From: Bradyrhizobium sp. CCBAU 53340
GTDB taxonomy: Bacteria; Pseudomonadota; Alphaproteobacteria; Rhizobiales; Xanthobacteraceae
DNA: 64,000 nucleotides
Assembly: GCF_015291645.1 (NCBI RefSeq)
Contig: NZ_CP030055.1
Location: 3,286,001 to 3,350,000, forward strand
Direction: 5' to 3'
Part shown: piece by piece, positions 8,826 to 18,256 of the stretch
Numbering within the stretch: the stretch's first letter is position 1
Layout: every line of letters starts with the position of its first letter
Position numbers and translations under genes: made by a program
The notes under the pieces: generated by a model
Databases searched by the model: none
What the model saw: the letters and a program-made list of their open reading frames with translations, nothing else
Told to the model about the DNA's origin: nothing

Positions 8826-10853
8826 ATGTTTCCGGCGAAAATCTATGTCGGCCAGATCGCCGTCGTGCTCGGCATCGTTGCCGTCTCGACGTGGGGCGCG
8901 ACGCAATGGACTGCCGCAGCTCTCGGCTATCAGCAGCGCCTCGGTGAACCCTGGTTCCTGATTGTCGGCTATCGCGTCTATCTGCCCTGGCGGTTGTTCG
9001 AATGGTGGTTTGCCTACGAGGCCTATGCGCCCGAGGTGTTCGAGGAGGGCGGAGCGATTGCTGCAGCTGGCGGCATCGCGGGCGCGCTTTTTGCGATCGT
9101 CAATTCGGTGTGGCGCGCGCGCCAAAGCCAGTTGGTGACGACCTATGGTTCGGCGCGGTGGGCCACGCCGAAGGAAATCAAGACGGCCGGCCTTTTCGCG
9201 TCCAAGGGCGTTTTCTTAGGGCGCCTCGAAAACAACTATCTGCGTCACGATGGACCGGAACACGTCATGTGCTTTGCGCCGACCCGGTCGGGCAAGGGTG
9301 TGGGGCTGGTATTGCCCACGTTGTTGTCGTGGACCTCCTCGGCTGTGGTGCACGACATCAAAGGCGAAAACTGGGAATTGACCTCCGGTTGGCGTTCGAC
9401 GTTCTCGCACTGCCTCTTGTTCAATCCGACCGATTCCAGAAGCGCCCGCTACAATCCGCTGCTCGAGGTGCGCAAAGGGGAAGCCGAAGTCCGCGACGTC
9501 CAGAACATCGCCGATATTCTGGTCGATCCCGAAGGAGCGCTCGAACGCCGAACCCATTGGGAAAAGACCAGTCATTCCCTTCTGGTCGGTGTCATCCTTC
9601 ACGTCCTTTACGCCGAAGAGAAGAAGACGCTCACCCGCGTCACCGAGATCCTGGCTGACCCCGCGCAGTCCTTTGAGAAGACGCTCAGGATCATGTTGGC
9701 AACCAATCATCTCGGCACCGACGCGGAGCCGAAGGTGCATCCAGTCGTTGCCGCGACCGCACGAGAGCTGCTCAACAAGTCCGAAAACGAACGCTCCGGC
9801 GTTCTGTCGACCGCCGTGAGCTTTCTGGGGCTCTACCGCGATCCCGTCGTCAGCAGAAACACCGAGCACTGTGATTGGCGCATCGCCGACCTCGTCAGTG
9901 CCGACAAACCGGTCACACTCTATCTCGTCGTTCCGCCGTCGGACATCAGCCGTACCAAGCCGCTGATCAGGCTGATCCTCAACCAGATCGGCCGCCGGCT
10001 GACCGAGACGCTGAACACCAAGGCAGGTGACCCCAGGCATCGCCAGCTCCTGATGATGCTGGATGAGTTTCCTGCGCTAGGCCGGCTCGATTTCTTCGAA
10101 AGCGCGCTCGCATTCATGGCCGGTTATGGCATCCGCGCCTATTTGATCGCGCAGTCGCTCAACCAGATCGCAAAGGCCTATGGCGAGAACAATGCGATCC
10201 TGGACAATTGCCACGTCCGCATTGCCTTCGCCGCCAATGACGAGCGCACCGCAAAGCGGATCTCGGACGCACTCGGCACCGCGACGGAGCTACGTGCACA
10301 GCGCAACTATGCCGGACATCGCCTGGCTCCCTGGCTCGGACATGTCATGGTCAGCCGTCAGGAGACGGCGCGTCCTTTGCTGACGCCGGGCGAAGTGATG
10401 CAGCTGCCGCCCGACCAGGCCATTGTGCTGGTTTCGGGGCTGGCACCGATCCGCGCGATCAAGCTGCGGCACTATGAGGACGCAAACTTCGTCAGCCGTC
10501 TGCGCAAGCCGCCGTCATTGGTAGGCGATGTATACGCCGATCGGCCGCCGGCGCGACCTGACGATTGGCGGGGCGAGGTGCGCTCCACCGATCTTCGCCT
10601 TGCGACCCTGCCGTATCGCGAACTCGTGCAGACGGGCGGCGAGGAGGGCGGTCTCAAGCAGCAATTGGCGCTATTCGACGAGGCCGCACCCGCCGTGAAT
10701 GAGCCGCGCACCTTCGAGGAGCGATTGCTCGACGACGAGACCGACGTCGCCGCCGACCGCAGCCAGATGCAGCAGGCGGCAAGCGCGTCAAGCAGCGTAC
10801 GCCGCGCTCATGCCGTCACTCGCGACGACGACGATCTTCTCCCCTCATTCTGA
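8826..10853 (+). CDS. traG: Type IV coupling protein, VirD4/TraG family
   Basis: A hexameric inner-membrane ATPase that brings the relaxase-DNA complex to the type IV secretion channel. About 675 aa. N-terminal hydrophobic segments (near residues 5-25 and 75-95) are followed by a cytoplasmic ATPase. The Walker A region reads APTRSGKG with the lysine near residue 157, and Walker B reads MMLDEFPALG with the acidic pair at 413-414. The usual TraG words are present, such as TYGSARWATPKEI and the IKGENWELTSGWR region. ATG 8826 is taken as the start; a GTG four codons upstream (8814) is an alternative. The next gene follows 12 bases after the stop. Confidence 0.92.
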   Translation: MFPAKIYVGQIAVVLGIVAVSTWGATQWTAAALGYQQRLGEPWFLIVGYRVYLPWRLFEWWFAYEAYAPEVFEEGGAIAAAGGIAGALFAIVNSVWRARQSQLVTTYGSARWATPKEIKTAGLFASKGVFLGRLENNYLRHDGPEHVMCFAPTRSGKGVGLVLPTLLSWTSSAVVHDIKGENWELTSGWRSTFSHCLLFNPTDSRSARYNPLLEVRKGEAEVRDVQNIADILVDPEGALERRTHWEKTSHSLLVGVILHVLYAEEKKTLTRVTEILADPAQSFEKTLRIMLATNHLGTDAEPKVHPVVAATARELLNKSENERSGVLSTAVSFLGLYRDPVVSRNTEHCDWRIADLVSADKPVTLYLVVPPSDISRTKPLIRLILNQIGRRLTETLNTKAGDPRHRQLLMMLDEFPALGRLDFFESALAFMAGYGIRAYLIAQSLNQIAKAYGENNAILDNCHVRIAFAANDERTAKRISDALGTATELRAQRNYAGHRLAPWLGHVMVSRQETARPLLTPGEVMQLPPDQAIVLVSGLAPIRAIKLRHYEDANFVSRLRKPPSLVGDVYADRPPARPDDWRGEVRSTDLRLATLPYRELVQTGGEEGGLKQQLALFDEAAPAVNEPRTFEERLLDDETDVAADRSQMQQAASASSSVRRAHAVTRDDDDLLPSF

Positions 10854-10865
10854 AGAGCATCCCCG

Positions 10866-11417
10866 ATGAAACCGAAATTGTCGGCCTACGTGTCTGAAAG
10901 TGTGGCGCAGAGGCTCGAGATCGCCGCCAAGCGTCCAGGAGCCAACAAGTCATCCATTGTGGATGCCGCGCTGGATCGCTTTCTCAACCCTGAGCGGGAC
11001 ACGAGCGGCGATGCGGCGCTGATCCGTAGGCTCGATCGCATGAGCCGTCAGCTCGATCGATCCGATCGCGATCTGTCGGTGATGGCGGAGACCATCGCGC
11101 TCTTCATCCGCTACTACTTGACCATCACCCCGCCGCTGCCGTCGCAGGATCAGGATGCAGCGCGAGCGCTCGGCCGCGAGCGGTTCGAGATGTTTGTCGC
11201 CCAGGTCGGCAAACGCGTCGCCTCCGGTGGCCGGCTTGTCGCCGACGTCATGGACCGCGTCAGCGCCGTCAAGCCGGATCTCTTCATGCGGAACATCGAG
11301 GAGGGCGCCCCATTGGGCGCTGCTCAAACTGGCGATACTGGATCCCGCGCGCAGAGCGCGGCGGGTGAGCCGCCGGAGCATCCTCCGGCAGGGCGAGAGG
11401 AGGTCGGCAATGTCTGA
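10866..11417 (+). CDS. Ribbon-helix-helix (CopG-like) protein of the transfer operon
   Basis: A 183-aa protein lying between traG and trbB, as in many Tn4371-like elements. The N-terminal 45 residues (KPKLSAYVSESVAQRLEIAA, then a helix with SSIVDAALDRFL) fit a ribbon-helix-helix DNA-binding fold. The middle contains a helical region with LDRMSRQLDRSDRDLSVMAE. It may regulate the operon or act as an accessory DNA-binding protein for transfer. It overlaps the trbB start by eight bases, implying translational coupling. Confidence 0.75.
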   Translation: MKPKLSAYVSESVAQRLEIAAKRPGANKSSIVDAALDRFLNPERDTSGDAALIRRLDRMSRQLDRSDRDLSVMAETIALFIRYYLTITPPLPSQDQDAARALGRERFEMFVAQVGKRVASGGRLVADVMDRVSAVKPDLFMRNIEEGAPLGAAQTGDTGSRAQSAAGEPPEHPPAGREEVGNV

Positions 11418-12393
11418 TCTCCTCTCGCCAGAAACCCGTGAACGGCGCCGGGGCATGCTGCGGACCGCGATGGGGCCGGCAATTGCGCTCGCTCTGGAGG
11501 AGCCTGATGTCGTCGAGGTCATGGTCAATCCCGATGGAAGACTTTGGCTTGATCGGCACGGAACGGGCCGCGCCAATACCGGCGTTGTCCTGACGCCGCA
11601 GGAGTCCGAGCGGATCATCCGCCTTGTTGCCAGCCATGTGCGGGCGGAAGCGAGCGGTTCGTCCCCAATCGTCTCGGCGGAACTCCCCGAAACCGGTGAG
11701 CGCTTTGAAGGCGTCTTGCCGCCGGTTGCGCTCGCCCCTTGCTTTGCCATCCGCAAGCCCGCAACGACCACGTTCCGGCTATCCGATTATGTCAAGGCGC
11801 AGATTGCCTCGCCATTGATGGCGAAGGTGCTGACCGCCGCCGTCACGGAGGCGCGAAGCATCCTGATTGCCGGCGGCACTGGCTCGGGCAAAACGACGCT
11901 CGCCAATGCGCTTCTTGCTGAGATTGCCGGCCTTGAAGAGCGGGTGGTCATCATCGAGGACACCCGAGAACTGCGTTGCGATGCCAAGGATGCCGTGACG
12001 CTCCGAACCAAGCCGGGCGTCGCGAGCCTTGCCGATCTTGTCCGCTCCACGCTGCGCCTGCGGCCCGACCGCATCATCGTCGGCGAGGTCAGGGGCGCCG
12101 AAGCCCTCGACATGCTGAAGGCCTGGAATACCGGTCACCCCGGCGGGATTGCCACTGTTCATGCCAACTCGGCCCGAGCTGCGCTCTACCGGATCGAACA
12201 GCTCATCCAGGAAGCAGTCGCAACTGTGCCGCGCCGGCTCATCGCCGAGGCAATCGATCTGATCGTCTTCATCAAGGGGCGAGGGCCAGCGCGACGCATC
12301 GAGGCCGTCGCCGAACTCAAAGGTCTCGATCCATCTGGCGACTACCTGCTCGAGACCCCGCCCGGACTTCCAAACACATCCCATCGCCCCTGA
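11410..12393 (+). CDS. trbB: Conjugal transfer ATPase TrbB (VirB11 family)
   Basis: A hexameric traffic ATPase at the cytoplasmic base of the mating channel. 327 aa, normal length. Walker A is GGTGSGKT at residues 155-162. The downstream Asp box and Walker B region (VIIEDTRELRC, IIVGEVRGAEALDML) and the conserved His stretch (NTGHPGGIATVHANS) are all present. The ATG at 11410 overlaps the preceding stop; the longer upstream frame is a shadow. It is the first gene of an unbroken trbBCDEJLFGI set. Confidence 0.95.
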   Translation: MSDLLSPETRERRRGMLRTAMGPAIALALEEPDVVEVMVNPDGRLWLDRHGTGRANTGVVLTPQESERIIRLVASHVRAEASGSSPIVSAELPETGERFEGVLPPVALAPCFAIRKPATTTFRLSDYVKAQIASPLMAKVLTAAVTEARSILIAGGTGSGKTTLANALLAEIAGLEERVVIIEDTRELRCDAKDAVTLRTKPGVASLADLVRSTLRLRPDRIIVGEVRGAEALDMLKAWNTGHPGGIATVHANSARAALYRIEQLIQEAVATVPRRLIAEAIDLIVFIKGRGPARRIEAVAELKGLDPSGDYLLETPPGLPNTSHRP

Positions 12394-12410
12394 CCTCAAG
12401 GAGACTGCAA

Positions 12411-12779
12411 ATGTCCATTCGTCTATCTCTCAAGGTGCGTTCTCGCCTGCGCGGCTTCTGCTCGGTTAGCGGATTGCCGCTGGTCGCGCTCGGTGCAGCG
12501 TCGGCTTGCGTGCTTCTCAGTGTCACGGCGGCACACGCCGCGGGTTCAGGCATGCCATGGGAAGCTCCGCTCGAACGAGTTCTAGAGTCCGTGCAGGGAC
12601 CCGTCGCCAAGATCGTCGCCGTCATCATCATCACAGTGACCGGCATATCTCTGGCCTTCGGAGACACCTCCGGCGGATTCCGCAAGATGGTCCAGGTCGT
12701 ATTTGGCCTCTCAATCGCCTTCGCTGCGAGCTCGTTCTTCCTGTCGTTCTTCTCGTTCGGCGGTGGAGCTCTGATCTGA
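12411..12779 (+). CDS. trbC: Conjugal transfer pilin TrbC (VirB2 family)
   Basis: The major pilin subunit. 122 aa with a long cleavable leader ending near VTAAHAAG (residues 38-46), then two hydrophobic helices (about 65-84 and 95-115) with a GGFRKMVQV loop between them, as in VirB2/TrbC pilins. A strong ribosome site, AAGGAG, lies upstream of ATG 12411. The stop overlaps the trbD start (ATGA). In RP4 TrbC is cyclised; whether this one is cannot be judged. Confidence 0.9.
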   Translation: MSIRLSLKVRSRLRGFCSVSGLPLVALGAASACVLLSVTAAHAAGSGMPWEAPLERVLESVQGPVAKIVAVIIITVTGISLAFGDTSGGFRKMVQVVFGLSIAFAASSFFLSFFSFGGGALI

Positions 12780-13036
12780 TGCGTCCCGATGGTTTTGAGC
12801 TCGTGCTCCACCGCTCGTTGACCGAACCCATCCTGATCGGCGGCGCCCCGCGTGCGGCCGCCATCCTGATCGGGACCCTCTCGGCCGTGCTGGCGCTCGG
12901 CCTGCGCCTTTGGTTCGCAGGCCTCATCCTCTGGGTCATCGGCCACAGCGCGGCCGTCTGGCTTGCCAAACGCGATCCGGCCTTCGTCGAGGTCGCCATC
13001 CGTCACACCAAGCACAAGGGACAGCTCGCATGCTGA
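12779..13036 (+). CDS. trbD: Conjugal transfer protein TrbD (VirB3 family)
   Basis: A short inner-membrane component of the secretion channel, 85 aa. The N-terminus (GFELVLHRSLTEPILIGG) is typical of TrbD/VirB3 and is followed by a membrane hairpin of two segments (about residues 25-42 and 44-62). The start ATG overlaps the trbC stop by one base (ATGA), and the end overlaps trbE by seven bases, so translation is coupled on both sides. Confidence 0.9.
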   Translation: MRPDGFELVLHRSLTEPILIGGAPRAAAILIGTLSAVLALGLRLWFAGLILWVIGHSAAVWLAKRDPAFVEVAIRHTKHKGQLAC

Positions 13037-15594
13037 ACTTGAGAGAATTCCGCGGCAACGCCTATCGGCTGGCTGATTGGCTGCCTTGGGCATGCCTGGT
13101 CGCGCCAGGCGTCATCCTCAATAAGGACGGCAGCTTTCAACGGACGATACGCTACCGCGGACCGGACCTCGACAGTGCGACCGAGGCCGAGCTGATGAGC
13201 GTGGTATCTCGCGTCAACAACGTTCTAAAGCGCCTTGGTTCAGGTTGGGCGCTCTTCTTCGACGCCACACGCATCCCAACTGGCGAATATCCGCGGTCGG
13301 AATTTCCTGATGCGGTGTCGTGGCTGGTGGATGAGGAGCGACGGGCCGGTTTCGAAGGGCCGGCCGGGGTGGCGTGGGAGGATCCTTCACGCCCCGGCGG
13401 GCAGCACTTCGAAAGTGTGCTGCATCTGACCTTGATGTATTTGCCGCCGGCCGAAACGGTCTCGCGCCTCGAAGGCCTGTTTCTGGAGCGTCCCCAGGCG
13501 AGGACTCGCGCGGCTGGGGGACAACGCGCTCGTAGTGGTCAAACACCCAAACCTCATGAGCGCGGTGACATTGACCACGGGGAGACCGACGGCCAACGAA
13601 GATTTGACAGCGACCAGAAAGGCTATCGCGATCATCTCCAAAGATTCATCCAGGAGACCGATCGGGCGATCGATCTGCTCTCGTCAGTCCTGCCCGAGAT
13701 CTGGCCTCTCAGCGATGCGGAGGCGCTCACCTATCTTCATAGCTGCATCTCGACCAAGCGCCATCCGGTCAGCGTTCCCAAGATCCCAGCCTATCTCGAT
13801 TGCTTCCTAAGCGATGAGCCTTTGACTGGGGGATTGTCGCCGGCGATCGGGCGGAGCCATCTCCGCGTGTTGACGGTCCTTGGGTTTCCGCACGTCACCT
13901 TTCCAGGCCTGCTCGATGAACTGAATCGGCTTGGCGTCGCCTACCGATGGGCCACCCGGTTCATTCCGCTCGACCGCACCCAGGCTAACGCGACGCTATC
14001 CCGATACCGGCGGCAATGGTTTGCCAAGCGGAAGTCGCTTGCCGCAATCCTCAAGGAGGTCATGTTCAACGAGCAGGCGGCGCTGCTCGACACCGACGCC
14101 AGCAACAAGGCTCTCGACGCCGACGCGGCGCTGTCCGAGCTCGGCGACGATCTGGTTGCTTTCGGCTATATCACCACGACCGTTACCGTAAGCGATGAGG
14201 ACTCCCATCAGGCTGATGAGAAGCTCCGTGCGGTCGAGCGGGTGATCAATAGCCGCGGTTTCACGGCCATCCGCGAGAGTGTCAACGCCGTGGAAGCCTG
14301 GCTCGGCAGTCTGCCGGGCCAAGCCTATGCCAACATCCGCCAGCCGATCGTCCACACCCTGAACCTCGCCCATATGTGCCCGTTGTCGGCAGTATGGGCC
14401 GGACCCGAACGGTGTGAGCACCTCGACGGCCCGCCGCTTCTGATCGCCAAGACCAAGGGGGCGACCCCGTTCCGGTTGTCGCTCCACGCCGGCGACGTCG
14501 GGCACACCATCATTGTCGGACCTACGGGAGCGGGCAAGTCGGTCCTGCTTTCGATGCTGGCGCTGCAATTCCGTCGATATCCGAATGCGCAGTTGATCAC
14601 GTTTGACAAAGGGCGGTCGGCCCGGGTTACCACGCTCGCATTGTCCGGATCCTGGTATGAGCTAGGTGCCAAAGGGGGCATTGCCTTTCAGCCGCTCAAG
14701 GATGTCGCGGAGGAGGGGGCAAGGCTCTGGGCGCTGGACTGGCTCTGTGGTGTCCTCGCCCATGAGCGCGTGACAGTGACCCCCGAGGTCAAGGAGACGC
14801 TCTGGTCGGCGCTCCGGAGCCTCGGGTCTGCGCCGGTCTCGCAGCGGACGATGACCGGCCTCGTGGCGCTGCTTGCCCGCGACGCGCTGCGGCAGGCGCT
14901 GCAGCCCTACACGCTGGAAGGACCCTACGGCCGATTCCTCGACGCAGACGCCGACCGTCTTTCCGGTGCCGACGTGCTCACCTTCGAGATGGAAGAATTG
15001 ATGGCATTGCCGGGCCTGGTGGCGCCGGTGCTGACCTATCTCTTCCACAGCCTTGAGGACCGCTTCGACGGCCGGCCCACGCTGCTGGTCCTCGATGAGG
15101 CCTGGGTGTTTCTGGATGACCCGCTGTTTGCGAGCCGGATTCGCGAATGGCTGAAGACGCTGCGCAAGAAGAACGTCTCTGTCATTTTCGCGACCCAGTC
15201 GCTGACCGATATCGCCGACAGCCACATTGCCCCTGCGATCATCGAATCCTGCCCAAGCCGCATCTTCCTTCCGAACCCAAGAGCGCTGGAGCCGACCCAG
15301 ACCGAGACCTATCGCCGGTTCGGCCTGAACGACACGCAAGTTCGGCTAATCGCAGAAGCATTCTCCAAGCGCGACTACTACCTGCAGTCCCGTGCTGGAA
15401 ACCGCTTGTTTGAGCTCGGCCTCGGTCCGGTGGCGCTCGCGCTGGTCGCGGCGTCCTCGCCAGAGGATCAACGGGCCGTCGATAGTGTCCTGTCCCGCTC
15501 CGGCCCCCATCACTTCGCCAAGCGCTATCTCGCAGAGCGAGACCTGCACTGGGCAGCGAACCTGATCAGCACCTTCGAACAGGCCAAGGCCTGA
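13030..15594 (+). CDS. trbE: Conjugal transfer ATPase TrbE (VirB4 family)
   Basis: The large secretion ATPase, 854 aa. Walker A GPTGAGKS lies at residues 497-504 and Walker B LLVLDEAW has its acidic pair at 689-690. Later conserved words include FATQSLTDIADS and SCPSRIFLPNP. The N-terminal domain matches the family, but residues about 158-205 form a hydrophilic, Arg/Gly/Asp-rich insertion (ARTRAAGGQRARSG onward) before the conserved helix that resumes at RDHLQRFIQETD. The frame stays open throughout, so this is a tolerated insertion or local divergence, not a break. ATG 13030 lies seven bases inside the end of trbD. Confidence 0.94.
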   Translation: MLNLREFRGNAYRLADWLPWACLVAPGVILNKDGSFQRTIRYRGPDLDSATEAELMSVVSRVNNVLKRLGSGWALFFDATRIPTGEYPRSEFPDAVSWLVDEERRAGFEGPAGVAWEDPSRPGGQHFESVLHLTLMYLPPAETVSRLEGLFLERPQARTRAAGGQRARSGQTPKPHERGDIDHGETDGQRRFDSDQKGYRDHLQRFIQETDRAIDLLSSVLPEIWPLSDAEALTYLHSCISTKRHPVSVPKIPAYLDCFLSDEPLTGGLSPAIGRSHLRVLTVLGFPHVTFPGLLDELNRLGVAYRWATRFIPLDRTQANATLSRYRRQWFAKRKSLAAILKEVMFNEQAALLDTDASNKALDADAALSELGDDLVAFGYITTTVTVSDEDSHQADEKLRAVERVINSRGFTAIRESVNAVEAWLGSLPGQAYANIRQPIVHTLNLAHMCPLSAVWAGPERCEHLDGPPLLIAKTKGATPFRLSLHAGDVGHTIIVGPTGAGKSVLLSMLALQFRRYPNAQLITFDKGRSARVTTLALSGSWYELGAKGGIAFQPLKDVAEEGARLWALDWLCGVLAHERVTVTPEVKETLWSALRSLGSAPVSQRTMTGLVALLARDALRQALQPYTLEGPYGRFLDADADRLSGADVLTFEMEELMALPGLVAPVLTYLFHSLEDRFDGRPTLLVLDEAWVFLDDPLFASRIREWLKTLRKKNVSVIFATQSLTDIADSHIAPAIIESCPSRIFLPNPRALEPTQTETYRRFGLNDTQVRLIAEAFSKRDYYLQSRAGNRLFELGLGPVALALVAASSPEDQRAVDSVLSRSGPHHFAKRYLAERDLHWAANLISTFEQAKA

Positions 15595-15623
15595 CCTCAA
15601 TCTCAACTCTTGGAGTCTCTTCC

Positions 15624-16376
15624 ATGCTCGAAAGTGTCGGCCGCATGTTCTTGGGTACAACTTCTAGAATTATCGTAACAACGATACTATCGATGGCCAT
15701 CGCCGTGAATGGTTCGAGGCGGCTTGGCGCGTTTGATATCGTATTCGATCCTACCAACTACAGCCAGAATCTCCTGACTGCCGCACGAGCGCTTGATCAG
15801 ATCAACAATCAGATCAGGAGCCTCGAGAACCAGGCGCAATCGTTGCGCAATCAGACAAAGAATCTCACAGCCTTGCCGACGAGCGTCGTTGGCCAACTCA
15901 CGTCGACGATCAACCAGATGAACACTCTGATTGGTCAGGCCAAGAACATTTCGTTCGATGTTCAGAGAACCCAACAGGATTTCGAGCGGCTGTATCCTCG
16001 TCAATACGCGGCAGCCGTTTCGTCCGACAAGATGGTTCAGGACGCGACCTCGCGCTGGGACAATAGCTACGACGGGCTGAAGCAGTCGCTCACGCTTCAG
16101 TCTGCAATCGTTGGCTCGTTGGATCAGGACGGCCAGACGCTTCGATCGCTAATGGCGAATTCGTCCGCTGCGGTCGGCTCGCTACAAGCCCAACAGTCTG
16201 GCAATGAATTGCTCGGCCTCCAGATCAAGCAATCGTTGCAGACCCAGGCTCTCATGGCGACGCAGGCGCGTGCGGACACGTTGCGTGCAGCCGAACAGCA
16301 GGCATCGTCCGCCGCCGCGAAGGAGCGATTCAATCGCTTCATCGGCGATGGCCATGCCTATACCGGCGGCAAGTAA
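15624..16376 (+). CDS. trbJ: Conjugal transfer protein TrbJ (VirB5 family)
   Basis: A periplasmic, mostly helical protein needed for pilus assembly and mating contact. 250 aa. The conserved start of the mature part, DPTNYSQNLLTAARALDQIN, is seen near residues 42-62, and Gln/Asn-rich coiled helices follow. The hydrophobic leader (IIVTTILSMAIAV) is present, but the signal peptidase site is less clear than usual, because NGSRRLGAF replaces the normal Ala-x-Ala region. Only 11 bases separate it from trbL, where many relatives carry a trbK entry-exclusion gene. Confidence 0.88.
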   Translation: MLESVGRMFLGTTSRIIVTTILSMAIAVNGSRRLGAFDIVFDPTNYSQNLLTAARALDQINNQIRSLENQAQSLRNQTKNLTALPTSVVGQLTSTINQMNTLIGQAKNISFDVQRTQQDFERLYPRQYAAAVSSDKMVQDATSRWDNSYDGLKQSLTLQSAIVGSLDQDGQTLRSLMANSSAAVGSLQAQQSGNELLGLQIKQSLQTQALMATQARADTLRAAEQQASSAAAKERFNRFIGDGHAYTGGK

Positions 16377-16387
16377 GTGAGGGCGCC

Positions 16388-17548
16388 ATGGCCGATCTCT
16401 CCGTCATTGACCGGTTCACCGACACCTTCTCGCGCTACATCGACTCCGGATTTGGCCTACTGTCCGGCGATGTCTCATTCTTGAGCTCAACGTTGATCGG
16501 CATCGACCTGACGCTGGCGGGACTTGCCTGGAGCATGCGGGCGGACGACCACATCATGGTCACGCTCGCCAAGAAGGTGCTTTATGTCGGCGCTTTCGCG
16601 TTCATTATCGGCAACTTCAAGAACCTTGCCGATATCGTCTTCTCGTCCTTCTCCAGCATCGGTCTAAAGGCGGCCGGCGGGAGCTTGAGCGCGGCCGACT
16701 TGGCGCGGCCTGGCTTTGTCGCTTCCGCCGGGTTCACCGCCGCCCATCCACTTCTGGAGGAGACCGGGCAATTCTCTGGGTTTGATGTCCTGACCAACCT
16801 GCCGACGATCCTGATCCTGCTGTTCTGCTGGATCCTGATTGTGCTCGCGTTCTTCATCCTCTCGGTGCAGCTCTTCGTCACGCTGATCGAGTTCAAGCTC
16901 ACAACGCTTGCAAGCTTCATCCTCGTGCCGTTCGCCCTGTGGGGAAAGACTGCGTTCCTCGCGGAAAAAACCCTCGGCAACGTGGTTGCCTCGGGAGTGA
17001 AAGTGATGGTTCTCGCAATCATCATCGGCATCGGTTCGACCATCTTCGGTCAGCTCGCGAGCACGTTGACGAAGCCAGTCGACATCGTATCGGCCATGAG
17101 CTTGTTGCTGGCCGCCCTTTCGCTGTTCGGTCTTGGCATCTTCGGCCCAGGAATCGCGGCAGGACTGGTCTCAGGTGCACCCCAGCTCGGCGCTGGAGCG
17201 GCCGCCGGAACGGTGGCGGGCGCGGCGGCTGTCGTGATCGGCGGCGGAGCGGCAGCCGCCGGAGGCTTGCGCCTTGCGGCGGGCAGCTCAATGACCGCGG
17301 TTCGCTCCGCAGCATCGCTCACAGGGGCGTCTTCGGCCGCCGGCACATCAGCCCGGGCCGCAGTGGATCAGCTCTCGAGTGCGGGTACTGCCGGCGCGGC
17401 GACCGGAGCACCGGCGTCAGGCGCAGGGCGTGCAGCAGCGCCGGCAGGACGCGGACACGCGAGGGAAGCGGCACAAGTTGCAGCTCACACGCTGAAAGAG
17501 GGCGACAAGGGTGGGCATTCGTCGGGCCCGAAGCTGGGGGAGGAGTAG
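16388..17548 (+). CDS. trbL: Conjugal transfer protein TrbL (VirB6 family)
   Basis: A polytopic inner-membrane channel component, 386 aa. At least five hydrophobic segments lie between residues 25 and 270, including a very long one around ILILLFCWILIVLAFFIL. The last 110 residues are Ala/Gly/Ser-rich and low in complexity, as usual in TrbL. It starts at ATG 16388, and trbF follows four bases after its stop. Confidence 0.92.
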   Translation: MADLSVIDRFTDTFSRYIDSGFGLLSGDVSFLSSTLIGIDLTLAGLAWSMRADDHIMVTLAKKVLYVGAFAFIIGNFKNLADIVFSSFSSIGLKAAGGSLSAADLARPGFVASAGFTAAHPLLEETGQFSGFDVLTNLPTILILLFCWILIVLAFFILSVQLFVTLIEFKLTTLASFILVPFALWGKTAFLAEKTLGNVVASGVKVMVLAIIIGIGSTIFGQLASTLTKPVDIVSAMSLLLAALSLFGLGIFGPGIAAGLVSGAPQLGAGAAAGTVAGAAAVVIGGGAAAAGGLRLAAGSSMTAVRSAASLTGASSAAGTSARAAVDQLSSAGTAGAATGAPASGAGRAAAPAGRGHAREAAQVAAHTLKEGDKGGHSSGPKLGEE

Positions 17549-17551
17549 GAT

Positions 17552-18256
17552 ATGGCAGCCCACCCCTTTCAGCGCGTGTCCGTCCGCTATGGCGAGACGC
17601 CAGAGCCGGTCACGCCTTATCAGAAGGCAGCCCAGGTCTGGGACGAGCGGCTCGGATCCGCCCGTGTTCAGGCCAGCAACTGGCGGCTGGCAGCGCTGGC
17701 AGCCATCGGCCTGTCCAGCGTCCTCGGATTGACGATTTTCACCCAGATCGCTCGCTCGGGCGTCGTTCCCTACGTGGTCGAGGTCGATCGGCTCGGTGAA
17801 GTCCGAGCAGTCGGGCCAGCGCTCGAGGCCTACCAGCCGTCAGACGCGCAGATCGCGCATTTTCTTGCGCGATTCATCGAGAACGTCCGCTCGCTGTCGA
17901 TCGATCCGGTCATCGTTCGTGCGAACTGGTTGCGCGCCTATGACTTCGTCACCGACCGTGGGGCGCAAGCCTTGAACGATTACGCGCGCGAAGCCGATCC
18001 GTTCACGAAGATTGGCTCCAAGACCGTGACCGCCGAAGTCACGTCCGTGGTGCGCGCGTCCGGCGACAGCTTCGAGATCCGCTGGAAAGAAAACACCTAC
18101 GAGAATGGCGCAATCGCGAAATCCGAGCGTTTCACGGGTCTCGTCACCACCGTTCTCAAGCCGCCGGCGGATGCCGAAACGCTGCGGAAGAACCCCCTCG
18201 GGCTCTACGTCCATTCCCTCAACTGGTCGCGCGACCTCATCGGAGACGCCAAATGA
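17552..18256 (+). CDS. trbF: Conjugal transfer protein TrbF (VirB8 family)
   Basis: A bitopic inner-membrane scaffold protein, 234 aa. It has a short cytoplasmic N-terminus with TPYQKAAQVWDERLGSAR, one membrane helix (about residues 45-65), and a periplasmic VirB8-like domain ending in the typical LGLYVHSLNWSRDL. It overlaps trbG by four bases (ATGA). Confidence 0.93.
   Translation: MAAHPFQRVSVRYGETPEPVTPYQKAAQVWDERLGSARVQASNWRLAALAAIGLSSVLGLTIFTQIARSGVVPYVVEVDRLGEVRAVGPALEAYQPSDAQIAHFLARFIENVRSLSIDPVIVRANWLRAYDFVTDRGAQALNDYAREADPFTKIGSKTVTAEVTSVVRASGDSFEIRWKENTYENGAIAKSERFTGLVTTVLKPPADAETLRKNPLGLYVHSLNWSRDLIGDAK

Noticed and set aside
13450..13650. Suspected frameshift pair in trbE around residues 158-205
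   Set aside because: The sequence there is unusual, but the frame is open and conserved sequence resumes in the same frame, so an insertion is the simpler reading.
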